This document shows positions 12,887 through 24,029 of a stretch of 64,000 nt of DNA, one piece after another. Within the stretch, counting starts at the first letter, position 1, and each line of letters opens with the position of its first letter. Both the position numbers and the translations under genes were made by a program. The notes under the pieces were generated by a model. That model was not told where the DNA came from, made no database searches, and saw only the letters and a program-made list of their open reading frames with translations. Where the stretch lies: positions 84,796,756-84,860,755 of the forward strand of contig CM060731.1 of the NCBI GenBank assembly GCA_030704615.1. The letters run 5' to 3'. The DNA is from Takakia lepidozioides. Its lineage: Eukaryota > Streptophyta > Takakiopsida > Takakiales > Takakiaceae.

Positions 12887-13095
12887 CAAATCAGTGAATG
12901 CCCTCGGTCCAGGGACTTGCCCTATACATTTTCATTCTCCAAACGATGCGGGTGCATATTGGCAGGTGCCTGAAAATCAGTGAATGCCCTCGGTCCAGGG
13001 ACTTGCCCTATACATTTTCATTCTCCAAACGATGCGGGTGCATATTGGCAGGTGCCTGAAAATCAGTGAATGCCCGAGGTCCAGGGACTTACCCA
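12887..13095. repeat. Tandem repeat, 86-bp unit, about 2.4 copies
   Basis: AATCAGTGAATGCCC followed by GGTCCAGGGACTT recurs with an 86-bp spacing (anchor bases at 12901, 12987, 13073). The second and third units are nearly identical. Confidence 0.85.
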
Positions 13096-13177
13096 GCGTA
13101 AAGCACGGACAGAAAATTTTCACTTGACGTCATTCTTTGCTGACGCGTCATCATTCAAGTGGTCCATCCTGTCGCTT

Positions 13178-13298
13178 GATGTTCACAGAACGCGTAACGC
13201 CCTGGACAGGCTGGCGCGGGATGTCACAAAAAGCATAATGCCCTGGGCAGCCTGTCGCGGGATGTTCACCAAAAGCGTAATGCCCTATCTGGACTTGC
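13178..13298. repeat. Tandem repeat, about 42-bp unit, three copies
   Basis: Units starting GATGTTCAC or GATGTCAC at 13178, 13220 and 13261 each contain a GCGTAAYGCCCT-like core. No gene is seen between here and LINE B. Confidence 0.75.
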
Positions 13299-13756
13299 CT
13301 CAAATCTTCACGTGTACAAGCGGACGTCCAAATACACTAAAAATTTTCTGGTAGTGCTTTACGTGGTGCGGTCATACCAAGGCTACTTACACCAGAGGTT
13401 GAAGGAAAGAGAGGGGGCGGATGGCGGAGCTCCGCGGTTTGCGGAAAGAGGCCTCAACGGTCTCTTCGTCTCTCTCGTTGGTCTTTTCAGTAGATGCCTT
13501 CTTAGATTGCCTTATGGTAATCTTGCCCAGGCTGATAATATTGCTTAAGATCTTCACCAATGATAGGTAAATCTCTTCTTTTCGCATGCAGATTTGTCTT
13601 TTTTTTCAACTTTTTCAACTTCTCATTTGGTTACTAGAGGTCGTGGTTCCTCATTTTCGCTTTATTTCTTTAACCTTTAGCTTTCATCTTCTGCTTCGTC
13701 CCCTCTGATAACTTCATTAGAGGCTTCCCCCACTTATTTTTAATTTTGCCCCACTT

Positions 13757-14481
13757 ATGAGTCTTTTTCCTTCTTCTATCTTTCATCCTTCCCCATCACC
13801 CTATTTATGTCCCTTTCAGCTAGCGGCGCGGCCACCCCTGAACCCACCTCAACTAGCCGCCTCCATTAGTGGTACCTGTCAACTTTGTCGACAGTGTTAC
13901 CGCCACTTTGGAGTAGCCTGTCTCTTTGCTTCTCTTGTTTCTCTCTCTCGGGTCCTCGGGAGCTCTCTTCGCATTCTCGAGTCCTTTCTAGTAGCTCTTG
14001 CAGCTCGTGCGTAATCTAGTTCCCTCTATGGCTCCCTCAAGAATCAGTTCTCTTAAGCTCAACGAACCTATGGATTCTCGCTTTCCTACGGACAAGTCGC
14101 TGCCAATGCGGAGAAGATTTATGGGTTCTACTTGGCGCATCAGGCCCAATCGTGAAATGATTTCTCCAGGGGTTTTGTAAGGGCACCTCCTTCCTCTTTT
14201 TCGTTCAACCCCCTCTCTCCCCCCAACCCCTTTTCGAGATTCCTAGATTGGATCCGGTGGTTATGAAGGCTCCCCTCTCGCCTCTCCCTGCAGAAGATTG
14301 GTCGGAAGGCACTCAGCTTTGCCAGGAATCCCTAGACAAGGATTTTCTGCTTATCTCTATGGACATCTAGGACTTGAACAAAAGAGTGGCCTCAATGGAG
14401 GATCATGGTTAATTAGTGCATTTTCTTGGAAGGAAAGTGGATAGAGCCTACGTCAGGGACCAGGCTATTCGTCACTTAGGA
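13757..14481 (+). pseudogene. LINE B ORF1, 5' part (left of the chromovirus)
   Basis: Several frames look coding only in pieces. A Cys-rich CQLCRQCYRHFGVAC segment near 13875-13920 resembles a CX2C-H-C knuckle. From about 14245 a frame reads DPVVMKAPLSPLPAEDW and, after in-frame stops, reaches AYVRDQAIRHLG at the insertion point. The start codon cannot be fixed. The partner half is at 21810-22472. Confidence 0.6.
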
Positions 14482-15317
14482 TGTCGCGCACCATACTTCG
14501 GTAAGCTCCCCTTCAAGTCATAGTTACTCGCTTTGATGCGCGCGCCTAACTCCCAAACTGGCCGTCGGGCCAACTCGGAGCTTCGGCTGCTCACCGAGAC
14601 ATAACGGTCCCCCTTTACTCCCCACTTGACCCTCTCTCAATTTGGGCCAAGTGGAAATTCCCTTTGATCGATGGCAGTCCGGAACAGCTCCCCACACCTT
14701 GGTCGCTTTCCGGCTCGCACGCTTACTCACTAGTTTTTGGTCACCAACGGGCTTGCACCGTTCTCGGGGTTACCACTCCCTATATATACTTCTGTGACTG
14801 TCCGCGGGGGTTTCACAAACAACCGTGCCATTTTATGGCAAACCACCACGAAAACCCTCGATTCCCGGTGATGAGTCACGGTGAGTCTTGGCCCACCCAC
14901 CACGGCCCCATTGGACCGTGATAAGTCCCAAGACTCCCCACGACTCCCACCACAAGGTCTCCGCCCCCATGGTGAGTCCTATGCCACCCCCACTAAGTCC
15001 CACCAAGTCCCACTAAGCTACCCCCACCCCTCGTGGAACCACCCCCACCGCAACCCGGTGTGCGAGGCTCCACCAAGTGAGCGCCTCCGCCTCCTTGAGT
15101 GCCTTGGGCACTCAAGGGTGCTTCAGCCCCCGTATCTATTGTTGCCACTGCCCCCACCACAGGGGCAGCCCCTCTTGTGTCCCGACCCCCTGCCCTCAAG
15201 GCGAAGGGCCGCGACATTGAGTGGGCACTCAAGGGTGCTTCAACCCCCGTATCTATTCCACGGGGGCAGCCCCTCTTGTGTCCCAACTCCCTGCCCTCAA
15301 GGCAAAGGGCCGTGACA
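14482..15317 (-). repeat. 3' LTR of the chromovirus
   Basis: 836 bp, similar to 20836-21804. It contains fewer units of the 122-bp internal repeat than the 5' LTR, which explains the length difference. Short open frames here are repeat artefacts. Confidence 0.9.
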
Positions 15318-16224
15318 CACACCCCTACCAACAGGGAGTCGATGTCCTCATCGACTTATCCATTTTGTAGAAACGAACATCCAAGTTGTGGCATCCCACA
15401 TCAAGGAGTTTGTTTCCGTACCATGGCGTCCCATGGCAAAAAACCAAACCCCCACCACTTGACTCTACTCTCCACTAGCTAGTTCGGCCGACTTCCTCCA
15501 AGTCCCGGCCAAGGGGGGGAGCCTCTCAAGCTCCTCCCAGTGCACTCTTCTTGGCCCACTTCAAGGCCAAGGAACGATCCTCCCCGAGGATCGAATCGCC
15601 TTACTGCAACAACATTGCTTGCGACCGCTCGTGATGCCGCTTTTGGCATCACCTTGAGCAAGGGTTCACCTTGAACCCTTTTTGACTAGGAAGATAACCT
15701 TGAACCAACCGTGCGCCCCAATCACTACAATTGGGTCCGCCTTGGAATACTAGCCTGAGGTACGAGAACACGCCGAAGCTGCACTACGACTTCGTCCCGA
15801 GGCTACACGATTATAGTACATGAACGGAAGCACGTAGCTTCCACGTTAGCCCGCACTACAAGGCAACCCCCTCGGTAGTACAGTTATAGTACGCGCACGC
15901 GCCAGGTGCGCACTAGCATGTGAACTCCCAAAGAAGCCGCAAGTTTCCTTGCCCCTTGGATGGGAGTCACCCGATTTCGGCACTATGCAAACACACAATT
16001 AATCCAATTTACCTCTCCCACTTTTGTAAGCTAGCATGCATTCTACACACTAGCCAATATATCATGCATCACCATTCCAAACAAAATAGGAAGCACAACA
16101 TTTGGGAACCATTTCATTTATAATAAAATTTGTACAACACAAGTTTTTGCAATCGGATTCCTGAGCTAGCTAAGCCTGGCTAAGCATGCATTTCCTCCCC
16201 CACGATCCAAGGTTGATGTCCCCA
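15318..16224 (-). other. Chromovirus 3' untranslated region
   Basis: About 900 bp between the chromodomain stop and the 3' LTR. No coding sequence recognised. The purine tract expected just before the LTR is weak (GGTAGGGGTGTG on the minus strand). Confidence 0.5.
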
Positions 16225-17900
16225 TCAACGCTTCTTCCACTTTTGAGGTCGCCCTTTGAAAACTGCAACTGCCTCGGATGCGTTTCCCATTTCTGAGGCA
16301 CGCACCCAAGATGCCTCCACATGATGATAGCCCTTCAATTTCACGAGATACTCCGTTTCTCGATTCTTGAACCTCCTCGACTTAAGCACTGCCTCCACCT
16401 TGTACTCAAGTTCATTTTCATGATCCAACAGCACAGGTAGCGGACGCAACACTTGATGCCGATTCGGACGCGCTTCATCTTTAAAGTAAGGCTTCAAAAG
16501 GGAGACGTGGAATACCGGATGCACCTTGCTGTTTGTCGGCAGCTCCAATTCATACACATCCTCATTAATAACCTTCCGGATACGAAAGGGCCCCGCATAC
16601 GGAGGTACGAACTTCGGACTCACTTCCGGAGGTAGTCGGAAATTCTTAATGTTCAACTAGACCTCCGTGCCTGCTTCAAACTTAACTTCCCTCCGCTTCC
16701 GATTCGCCTGCCATTCATACCGTTTCCTAGCTTTGGCTATGTTGTACTTCACGAGCATTAACAAACGCTCGCGTTCTTCCAGCACCGCTGCTGCTGCCGG
16801 TTCCTCAACGTCCTGGGCGACCCAACTTGTCGGCACCAAAGGTGCTTTTCCATAGACCAATACGAAAGGGAAACTCCTGTTGCGGAGTATTTTGTATTAT
16901 TATAATAGAACTCTGCCGCATCCAAGTGCTCCACCCAGTCTGATTGGTCTGCCGACACATAATTCCGCAAGATTTGCTTCACCACGGAATTCACTCTTTC
17001 CATTTGGCCGTCCGTCGTAGGTCGGAAGGCGGTGCCTATCTTGAGCCTCGTCCCCATCTTCTTTCAAAGTGCCCTCCAAAATTTACTTATAAACTGTGGA
17101 TCGCGGTCCGAGACAATATCCTTCGGGAGTCCATGATGCTTGAAGACGTGGGCGAAGTAAAGTTCCCCCGTCTCATGCGCCATTGCCGTCTCCTTGGTGG
17201 GAATGAAATGGCCCATTTTACTGAACCTATCCACCACCACCATGATTGCGTCGAATCATTTTGACAGCGGCATAACAGTCATGAGATCCATCGAGACACT
17301 TTCCCAAGACCCCTCTGGAATCGGTAAGGGTTGTAACAGCCCCGCTTGCTTTTTGTACTCGCTCCGGTTTTGTTGGCATGTGGTGCATGTCTTGACATAC
17401 TCCTCGACCTCCTCCCTCAGCTTGGGCCAGAAATACTCTTTCTTCAAGAGTGTCGCGGTGCGCTTGGCTCCGCTGTGGCCCGCAAGCGGACCATCGTGGC
17501 ATTATCTCATAAGACTATCTCTGATCCCTTCCTTCGGCACGTAGAGGCGCTTTTGCTTGTACCGGAGCAGTCCATTGTGCAAGTGGAACTGCGATTTAAC
17601 CCCCATCCTCAAGTCCCGCATCACGGACTTCGCCATCTCATCCTTCTGGTAAGCCTTCCGGATCTTCCTTTGGAGCGTCGTCTCGCCCCTGTACACCAAC
17701 ATGAGCTGCTGCTTTCTACTTAAAGCATCGGCTACCACATTGTCCCGTCCCAGTTTGTACTGGATATCCACGTCGAACAGTGCCAAAGTATCTTGCCACC
17801 TAATTTGTTTTGGGGACAACTTAGGCTGCGTGGCAAATACTTCACCGTGACATTGTCCGTGAACACCTTCACCGGGTTGGAACCAATATAATGGCGCCAA
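16225..17900 (-). pseudogene. Chromovirus integrase and chromodomain (frameshifted)
   Basis: Zinc-binding HHCC region ending CTTCQQN (near 17390), then the catalytic core with a first Asp in SVSMDLMTVMPLS, a second in IVSDRDPQF (near 17100) and a Glu in TDGQMERVNSVVKQIL (near 17000). The C-terminal ORF (16656-16225) contains LEYKVEAVLKSRRF and EYLVKLKGYHHVEASWV, a chromodomain with its aromatic residues partly kept. Chromodomains steer integration to modified chromatin. The parts lie in several frames separated by single-base shifts, with an in-frame stop after the first Asp block. Confidence 0.9.
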
Positions 17901-19024
17901 AGCTCAAGGCAATGCACCACTGCCTTCATTTCTTTCTCGTGCGTAGGCCACCGTTGCTCCACTTCATTCAGTTTCTTACTTTCGTAAGCCACTGGACGTC
18001 CATCTTGCATGAGTACACCTCCAATCGCGAAGTCCGACGCATCCGTATGAATCTCAAATGGACGGTCGAACTTGGATTTTCAGAACTCGAGCTTCCGCCA
18101 TCCGCTGCTTCAACTCGGCAAAAGCTTGGCCACAAAAGGTGTTCCATACCCATACCTTGGATTTACACAGAAGGTCCGACAGCGCCCCCGCGATCTTGGC
18201 AAAATTTCTCACATACTTTCGGTAATAGGAGGTGAGTCCTAGGAAGGATTGCACTCCCGGGACTAAAGTCGGAGGCTCCCAGTCCAAGATCGCCCTCACC
18301 TTTTTGTCATCCATTTTGATCCCATCCTGTGTAATCACATGCCCTAGGAACTCTACTTTTGTGACCCCGAATTCGCACTTTGAAGCTTTGGCATACAGCT
18401 TCCCTTCCCGCAATTTCTGGAACACCCTTTTGAGGTGCTCCAGGTGCTCTTCCTTTGTTTTCGAGTACACCAAGATGTCGTCGATGTACACGATCACAAA
18501 GTCATCCAACCACTCCTGGAAAAGGCTATTAATTAGCGTGCTAAAGGTCGCAGGTGCGTTGGTGAGCCCAAAAAGCATCACCAAGAACTCATACGAACCA
18601 TATCTTGTCCTACACGCGGTCTTCTCCTTATCTCCTTCCGCCACTCGGATTTGATGATAGCCGGAGCGCAGATCGATCCGGCTGAAATACTTCGCTCCTG
18701 CCAACCGATCGAAGAGGTCGTCGATCCTTGGCAAAGGTATCGGTTCTTGATAGTCACCTTATTCAGAGCCCTATAATCGACACACATCCGCATCGTCCCA
18801 TCCTTCTTGTCTACGAATAGCACCGGGACTCCGTAGGGTGTCTTACTCGGCCGAATGTACCCCTTTGACATTAGATCCTTGAGCTGAGCCTTCAGCTCGA
18901 CCAACACTCTGTGGCTCAACAGGTAGGGCGCCTTGGCAGGCGGCTCCGATCCCGGTATCACCTCAATCTTGTGGTCAACTCCTCTTCGCGGTGGCAAGCC
19001 GCTTCGTAAATCCTCCGGCATCAC
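17732..19024 (-). pseudogene. Chromovirus reverse transcriptase and RNase H (frameshifted)
   Basis: The RT shows [21 protein letters not shown] and [17 protein letters not shown], then after a frameshift [28 protein letters not shown] and the active-site [10 protein letters not shown] near 18480. The RNase H side keeps AYESKKLNEVEQRWPTHEKE (near 17960) and a degraded second half. These enzymes copy element RNA into DNA and remove the template. At least three frame breaks, near 18.7, 18.05 and 17.83 kb. Confidence 0.92.
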
Positions 19025-19098
19025 ATCCTAATATTTCTCCAAAATCCCTTTGATTCAATTTGGGCTCGGCTCCCTATCGCCTTCTCCTTTCATTTGTC

Positions 19099-20097
19099 TT
19101 ACGTAAAGCAAAAACTGGGCTCGTGTGGCTCCTCCACGGCCCACTCCCTTGCCGACAACAAGTTTATTCGCCCTCCCACTGGGTTGGGCGTTTCTGACAC
19201 TCGTAAAACTTCGCCACCATTCCCACATAGTAGCGTGACTATTCTCTTGCGGCCATCTATGACTGCTCCGGATTTGCTCAAAAAGGTCATCCCCAAAATG
19301 AGATGCACTCCATCGATCTCGCAAATGGTGAAGTTCTCACGTCCCTCCCAACTCCCCAGCTGAAGAGGAACATTGAACGCCAACCTCATCGCCCGTTGTG
19401 GTTCTCCTTTGGCCAAATGCACTTCAATGGAGGCCCCCATATCACTTGTCGGGAGCCCCAGCTTCCGTGCCGTTGCCGATGTCATGAAGGAGTGTGACGC
19501 TCCTGTGTCCACCAACAACGACACGTTAGTTCCGGAGATTATCCCACTTACGAACAATAACTGACTCCATTTACGCAAGGCGCCAGTTTCCTGATACAAC
19601 TCACAAGAGTAGTTGCCTACCTTGCAAGTCTTGGCGACCACCGCCTCCACCAAGCGGCTGATGGACTCTTCGGACAACTCCATGGAAGCCCGAGTCATAT
19701 TCAATTGTCGGGGTTTCATGCACTTCTTAGCTATGTGTCCGGGCTCCCCGCAATTAAAACACAGTCCATCGAAGGTCGCCTTCTGTCCGCCATAAGCCGC
19801 CGCACCTGATTTTCTTTTCGGAGCACCGGGTGCCGCCTTGACGTGAGAAGGACCTCCCTTCAATTTCCACGTGTCATTGTCGCCGCGTGGCCTATCCCAC
19901 TTCTTTTCCGGTCGAAAGGAGTCACCCTCCCGTCGGGTCTTTTTGTGGTTCAGCTCCGTACGGCCTTGTCTTTCGCCCCTAGGGACATCCAAGAAACATT
20001 CAGCCCTTTCAATTGCCTCGTTCAAAGTCTTAGGTGGCTTCTCCTCCAACTTCCGCCTGGCCCATGGGGCCAGTCCCGCCACAAAGTTGAAGACCAT
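19099..20097 (-). pseudogene. Chromovirus gag C-terminus, zinc knuckle and protease
   Basis: Continues the gag frame after one in-frame stop (TAA at 20098-20100). It has ERAECFLDVPRG, then a single CCHC knuckle CFNCGEPGHIAKKC, and an aspartic-protease active site LLVDTGASHSFMT followed by HLILGMTFL. The knuckle packages RNA and the protease cleaves the polyprotein. It ends in a stop at 19099, upstream of the RT frame, which starts in another frame. Confidence 0.92.
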
Positions 20098-20781
20098 TTA
20101 TGGTTCCGCCATATCCGCGACTTCGAGCAACAGCACATTGAAAGCCTGAACATATCCCCGAATGTCAACCGTTTGCTTCAAATTCCTCAGCTTGTCTAGG
20201 GCGAGCCAGGACGCGTTGAGGGGAACAAACTGTCTTTTCATAAGTTCCTTGAACCCACTCCAGTTCAAGGTTTCCGGGTTTGGACCTCGGTCATGAAGGC
20301 GTTTCTGCCACCATTGTTGAGCATAGCCTCTCAAATAGGTGGGAGCCACTTCCACCCGATCCTCGTCACTCAACTTCCCCGCCCGGAAGTATTGCTCCAG
20401 CTCCAAGAGCCAGGTGTTTAGTGCCTTCCAATTTTGGACGCCCTCAAAGGTGTCGGGTTCCTTAGGCTTCACCTTAAACTTTGCCTTAGTGGAAGTGGCA
20501 TTAGCCGCCTTCAACACGTCTTTCAACGTCCCGCCAAACTGCGCCAACAACCCTTCCCAAAAGGTTGCTGGCATGGGAGGCATCTGTTGGTCTGTCGGAG
20601 CCCCCAGGAAGTCCTCGGGCTCCAACTCCCCAGATTCCTCCCATTCTTGAGCAGCCTCGCTTTCAAAAGCATGAACCGTCTCCTCAAATTGTTGCTTCGA
20701 TGACACATCGCCCCCATCGGGCTCACCAGGACAATCATCTTTCGGGTTGTTCCGCTTTCGCTTAGGCTTGCCCGACCCCAT
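20098..20781 (-). pseudogene. Chromovirus gag N-terminal part
   Basis: 227 residues from the ATG at 20781. Acidic, low-complexity start, then a retrotransposon gag domain with ALNTWLLELEQYFRAG and LRGYAQQWWQKR. Gag forms the particle shell. It is ended by a single in-frame stop; the downstream frame continues the protein. Confidence 0.9.
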
Positions 20782-20817
20782 GATGAGGCCGATCTCAAGG
20801 ACAATCGCGTACTGAAC

Positions 20818-20835
20818 TCTAAGCTCTGAACCAAG
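20818..20835 (-). promoter_or_regulatory. Chromovirus primer-binding site
   Basis: Read on the minus strand directly after the 5' LTR the sequence is CTTGGTTCAGAGC. It matches the usual initiator-Met-tRNA complement TGGTATCAGAGC except for one missing base. Confidence 0.7.
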
Positions 20836-21804
20836 TGTCGCGCACCTTACTTCAGTAAGCTCCCTTTCAAGTCATAGTTACTCGCTTTGATGCGCGCGCC
20901 TAACTCCCAAACTGGCCGTCGGGCCAACTCGGAGCTTTGGCTGCTCACCGAGACATAACGGTCCCCTTTACTCCCCCACTTGACCCTCTCTCAATTTGGG
21001 CCAAGTGGAAATTCCCTTTGGTCGATGGCAGTCCGGAACAGCTCCCCACACCTTGGTTGTTTTCCGGCTCGCACGCTTACTCACTAGTTTTTGGTCACCA
21101 ACGGGCTTGCACCGTTCTCGGGGTTACTACTCCCTATATATACTTCTGTGACTGTCCGCGGGGGTTTCACAAACAACCATGCCATTTTATGGCGAACCAC
21201 CACGAAAACCCTCGATTCCCGGTGATGAGTCACGGTGAGTCTTGGCCCACCCACCACGGCCCTATTGGACCGTGATGAGTCCCAAGACTCCCCACGACTC
21301 CCACCACAAGGTCTCCGCCCCCATGGTGAGTCCTATGCCACCCCCACTAAGTCCCACTAAGCTACCACCACCCCTCGTGGAACCACCCCCACCGCAACCC
21401 AGTGTGCGAGGCTCCACCTAGTGAGCGCCTCCGCCTCCTTGAGTGCATTGGGCACTCAAGGGTGCTTCAGCCCCCGTATCTATTGTTGCCACTGCCCCCA
21501 CCACAGGGGCAGCCCCGCTTGTGTCCCGAACCCCTGCCCTCAAGGCGAAGGGCCGTGACATTGAGTGCCTTGGGCACTCAAGGGTGCTTCAGCCCCCGTA
21601 TCTATTGTTGCCACTGCCCCCACCACAGGGGCAGCCCCTCTTGTGTCCCGACCCCCTGCCCTCAAGGCGAAGGGCCGTGACATTGAGTGCCTTGGGCACT
21701 CAAGGGTGCTTCAGCCCCCGTATCTATTGTTGCCACTGCCCCCACCACAGGGGCAGCCCCTCTTGTGTCCCGACTCCCCGCCCTCAAGATGAAGGGACGC
21801 GACA
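20836..21804 (-). repeat. 5' LTR of the chromovirus
   Basis: 969 bp, similar to 14482-15317. It should hold the element promoter: a TATATATA string lies near 21134 in a region also conserved in the other LTR. Confidence 0.9.
21441..21804. repeat. 122-bp tandem repeat inside the 5' LTR, three units
   Basis: Units beginning GAGTGC at 21441, 21563 and 21685, each 122 bp and nearly identical. The last unit forms the LTR end. Because 122 is not a multiple of 3, one peptide appears in successive frames, which creates false ORFs. Confidence 0.95.
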
Positions 21805-21809
21805 TAGGA

Positions 21810-22472
21810 GGTCCAGGTGAACTCAGACAACATTTCTGTCATGCTAAAGGCAGGGGCTTTTACTCAATTGTCTTTGAAAGTTCTGAAGTAGCTACTCAAG
21901 CTTTGTTGTTCAATCCTCATACCAAAGGCTTCAATGTTAATATTGTTCCCTGGTCTTCCAAAGGGAAATCGAAATGGGAAACTTTGGGGGCCTAGAATTA
22001 TTGCGGTTCCATTTATCCCAGATCAATATCTGGTTAACCTGCCAGATATAGCCAACCACTTTGGTTCTTACCTGGGCTATCTATGTTTGATCCACAAATG
22101 TGTACTCAAAATTTACGTCAGGACCCTGCATGGAAAACACGAACCGCAGCCTCCCGTCTTCATGAAACATGTTGTGTCAAGATTGTTCTAATGATGCCAA
22201 ACGAGGCTACTTTACCTGAATGTGTTAGGCTGCCTATTGATGAGGAAGGGAACTACTATATTATCCGGCTTATAGAGCAACCTACTTTTGCTACCTGCTT
22301 TAACTGTGGCCAACTTGGTCATTTCAAAGCAGATTGCCCATCTAGAAAAAGGAAACGTTCTCCGTCTCTCCAGCCCTCTAAGGCCTCCCACAGGCCTTCC
22401 TTTGAACAGCAACACTCTGCCTCCCACCTGACACACAAACCCCAGCTGCGTTGGGCTCCAATTTCTATTTGA
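21810..22472 (+). pseudogene. LINE B ORF1, 3' part with zinc knuckle
   Basis: Starts GPGELRQHFCHAKGRGF, continuing the frame at 14481. An RNA-binding-like stretch follows (FYSIVFESSEVATQALLFN), then after a frameshift LPECVRLPIDEEGNYYIIRL and a CCHC knuckle CFNCGQLGHFKADC near 22300, and a Ser/Pro-rich tail. This is the plant L1 ORF1 plan. At least two frame breaks. Confidence 0.8.
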
Positions 22473-24029
22473 TTGACAGGCCGTCATTCGCTTTCAGTCC
22501 AGTCTTGCTCACCTTGCACCTGTTCATCAAGACACAATGCAGTTCAGACCTCTCAGGGCTTCTTCCAAACACTATTCTTCTCTGGACCCTATGCAACTGG
22601 AGGCTGAATCCTTTCATCATCATCATCTCCTCCACCTACAAGGGGAAAGGGCACATGACTGACAGATTGCCGCCACCATCTCTTAAGCTCACTCTCCCCA
22701 GCTCGCCTTCCAGTCTGCCAGACCTCAATGTCATCACAGGGATTGCCAGCAATTCTGTCTTCGCAAAAATTTGCCTAAGGACCAGCTCGTTCCCAAACCG
22801 GGATTTGAAAGGATGCTCTATTCTGGAAGTCATGGATGCCCCCTTGAGGCAACATGCATCACACTGCTCATTTTCAGGAAAGGGAACCCCTCTTCACTTT
22901 TGATCGTGCTTCAGATGATATGGAATTGGTCGAATCCCTCTGGATCACAACAGCAAACGTCAGGCACTTTCTTCAAACCTGCTCCCCTGGGTGCTCAAGC
23001 CGAAAATGCAAAAGTTTTTTCAGACCTTCCTTCCTCATTATTTTCTGGCTTCCTCAACAAAGATTGCATGGGGAGCATACTTGGAGGATCGCCTGAGTCT
23101 GAGCTGCAAACCCAACACTCATGTATTGGCCCTCATGGAAGAGGTAGAAATTTACATGACACCCCCAACCATTGGGGCAATTTGGACCTATGAAGAGGCC
23201 CTCTCTACCCCATGCTGCAAATAAGAAATCAAGATACCTTGGTTAAAGGGTTCCAATTGTTGGCTGCACTCTTGGAATCAGAGATTGAGGAAGAAAATTG
23301 GAGGATGGAAATCCAAAGAACACGTGATCAAGTCAATGGAGTTAGGGCTCCTACACCCTCCCCCTCCTCATCAAATGTTGGGATGGATTCTATATCTGGT
23401 GCTATTAAGGACAATCACGATGATCTGGCGACAACTGTGACCAGCTTGCACATTTCACTCCGCTTACGTCTATCAATGATCACCCTCCGAGTCAGGGGAG
23501 TACCCTCCCAAAATCTTCCCATCTCCTTCCCAGGACTCAGCAATTCAGACCTTCTTGCCTCTTTTTCAAATTCTCTCTAGAGATACTTACAGATGTTGGC
23601 TGCTTTGTTGTAAAATCCAGACGCCTTCGGGGAGACAAACCAGACAAACCCTCCCTGTACTTTTCTTACCTGATTCTATCCCATCAGGGGTTACCCTCCT
23701 TTGGACCTTGGCAATTCAATCCTACACCCTCTTATTTCTGCTCTGCAGTCTGCAGACTTCTTTCCCAATTTGGTCCGTATAGTTTCATTGTCGATTGAAG
23801 CAGTCCCCATGGAGCAATTTTGCTTGTCTTCTTCTCCTTTGCCATTGCAAATCCTCAGGAGGCATTTTCATTAAAATCCACAAAAAAAACCGCTAAACCT
23901 CCTCTGCACCACATGTGGGTCGAATCTCTCCACCCCACAGACCGCAGGGTCAAATTTTCCTTCCTTCCAAACAGGCTATCAAATGAGACTCCTATTCTCA
24001 GCCTTGCTCAACCCGCAAATGATTCTTAA
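22473..24029 (+). other. LINE B segment between ORF1 knuckle and ORF2
   Basis: Several moderate open frames (for example 23212-23580) but no recognisable domain. Probably the decayed ORF1 C-terminus and the inter-ORF region. Confidence 0.4.

Larger units (their letters stand above)
14482..21804 (-). mobile_element. Ty3/gypsy chromovirus with both LTRs and target duplication
   Basis: 7323 bp in minus orientation, flanked by the 5-bp direct duplication TAGGA (14477-14481 and 21805-21809). Both LTRs begin TGTCGCGC on the plus strand; the inner ends read GTGACA or GCGACA. The order on the minus strand is gag, zinc knuckle, protease, RT, RNase H, integrase, chromodomain. The C-terminal chromodomain and the initiator-Met-tRNA-like primer site identify a chromovirus. 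The ORFs carry stops and frameshifts, so it is not autonomous. The insertion is inside ORF1 of LINE B. Confidence 0.95.

Noticed and set aside
14881-15482. Pro-rich ORFs (also 21402-21820)
   Set aside because: They lie in the chromovirus LTRs and are translations of the 122-bp repeat in shifting frames.
19303-20834. Plus-strand ORFs opposite the chromovirus gag and protease
   Set aside because: Shadows of the minus-strand coding sequence.
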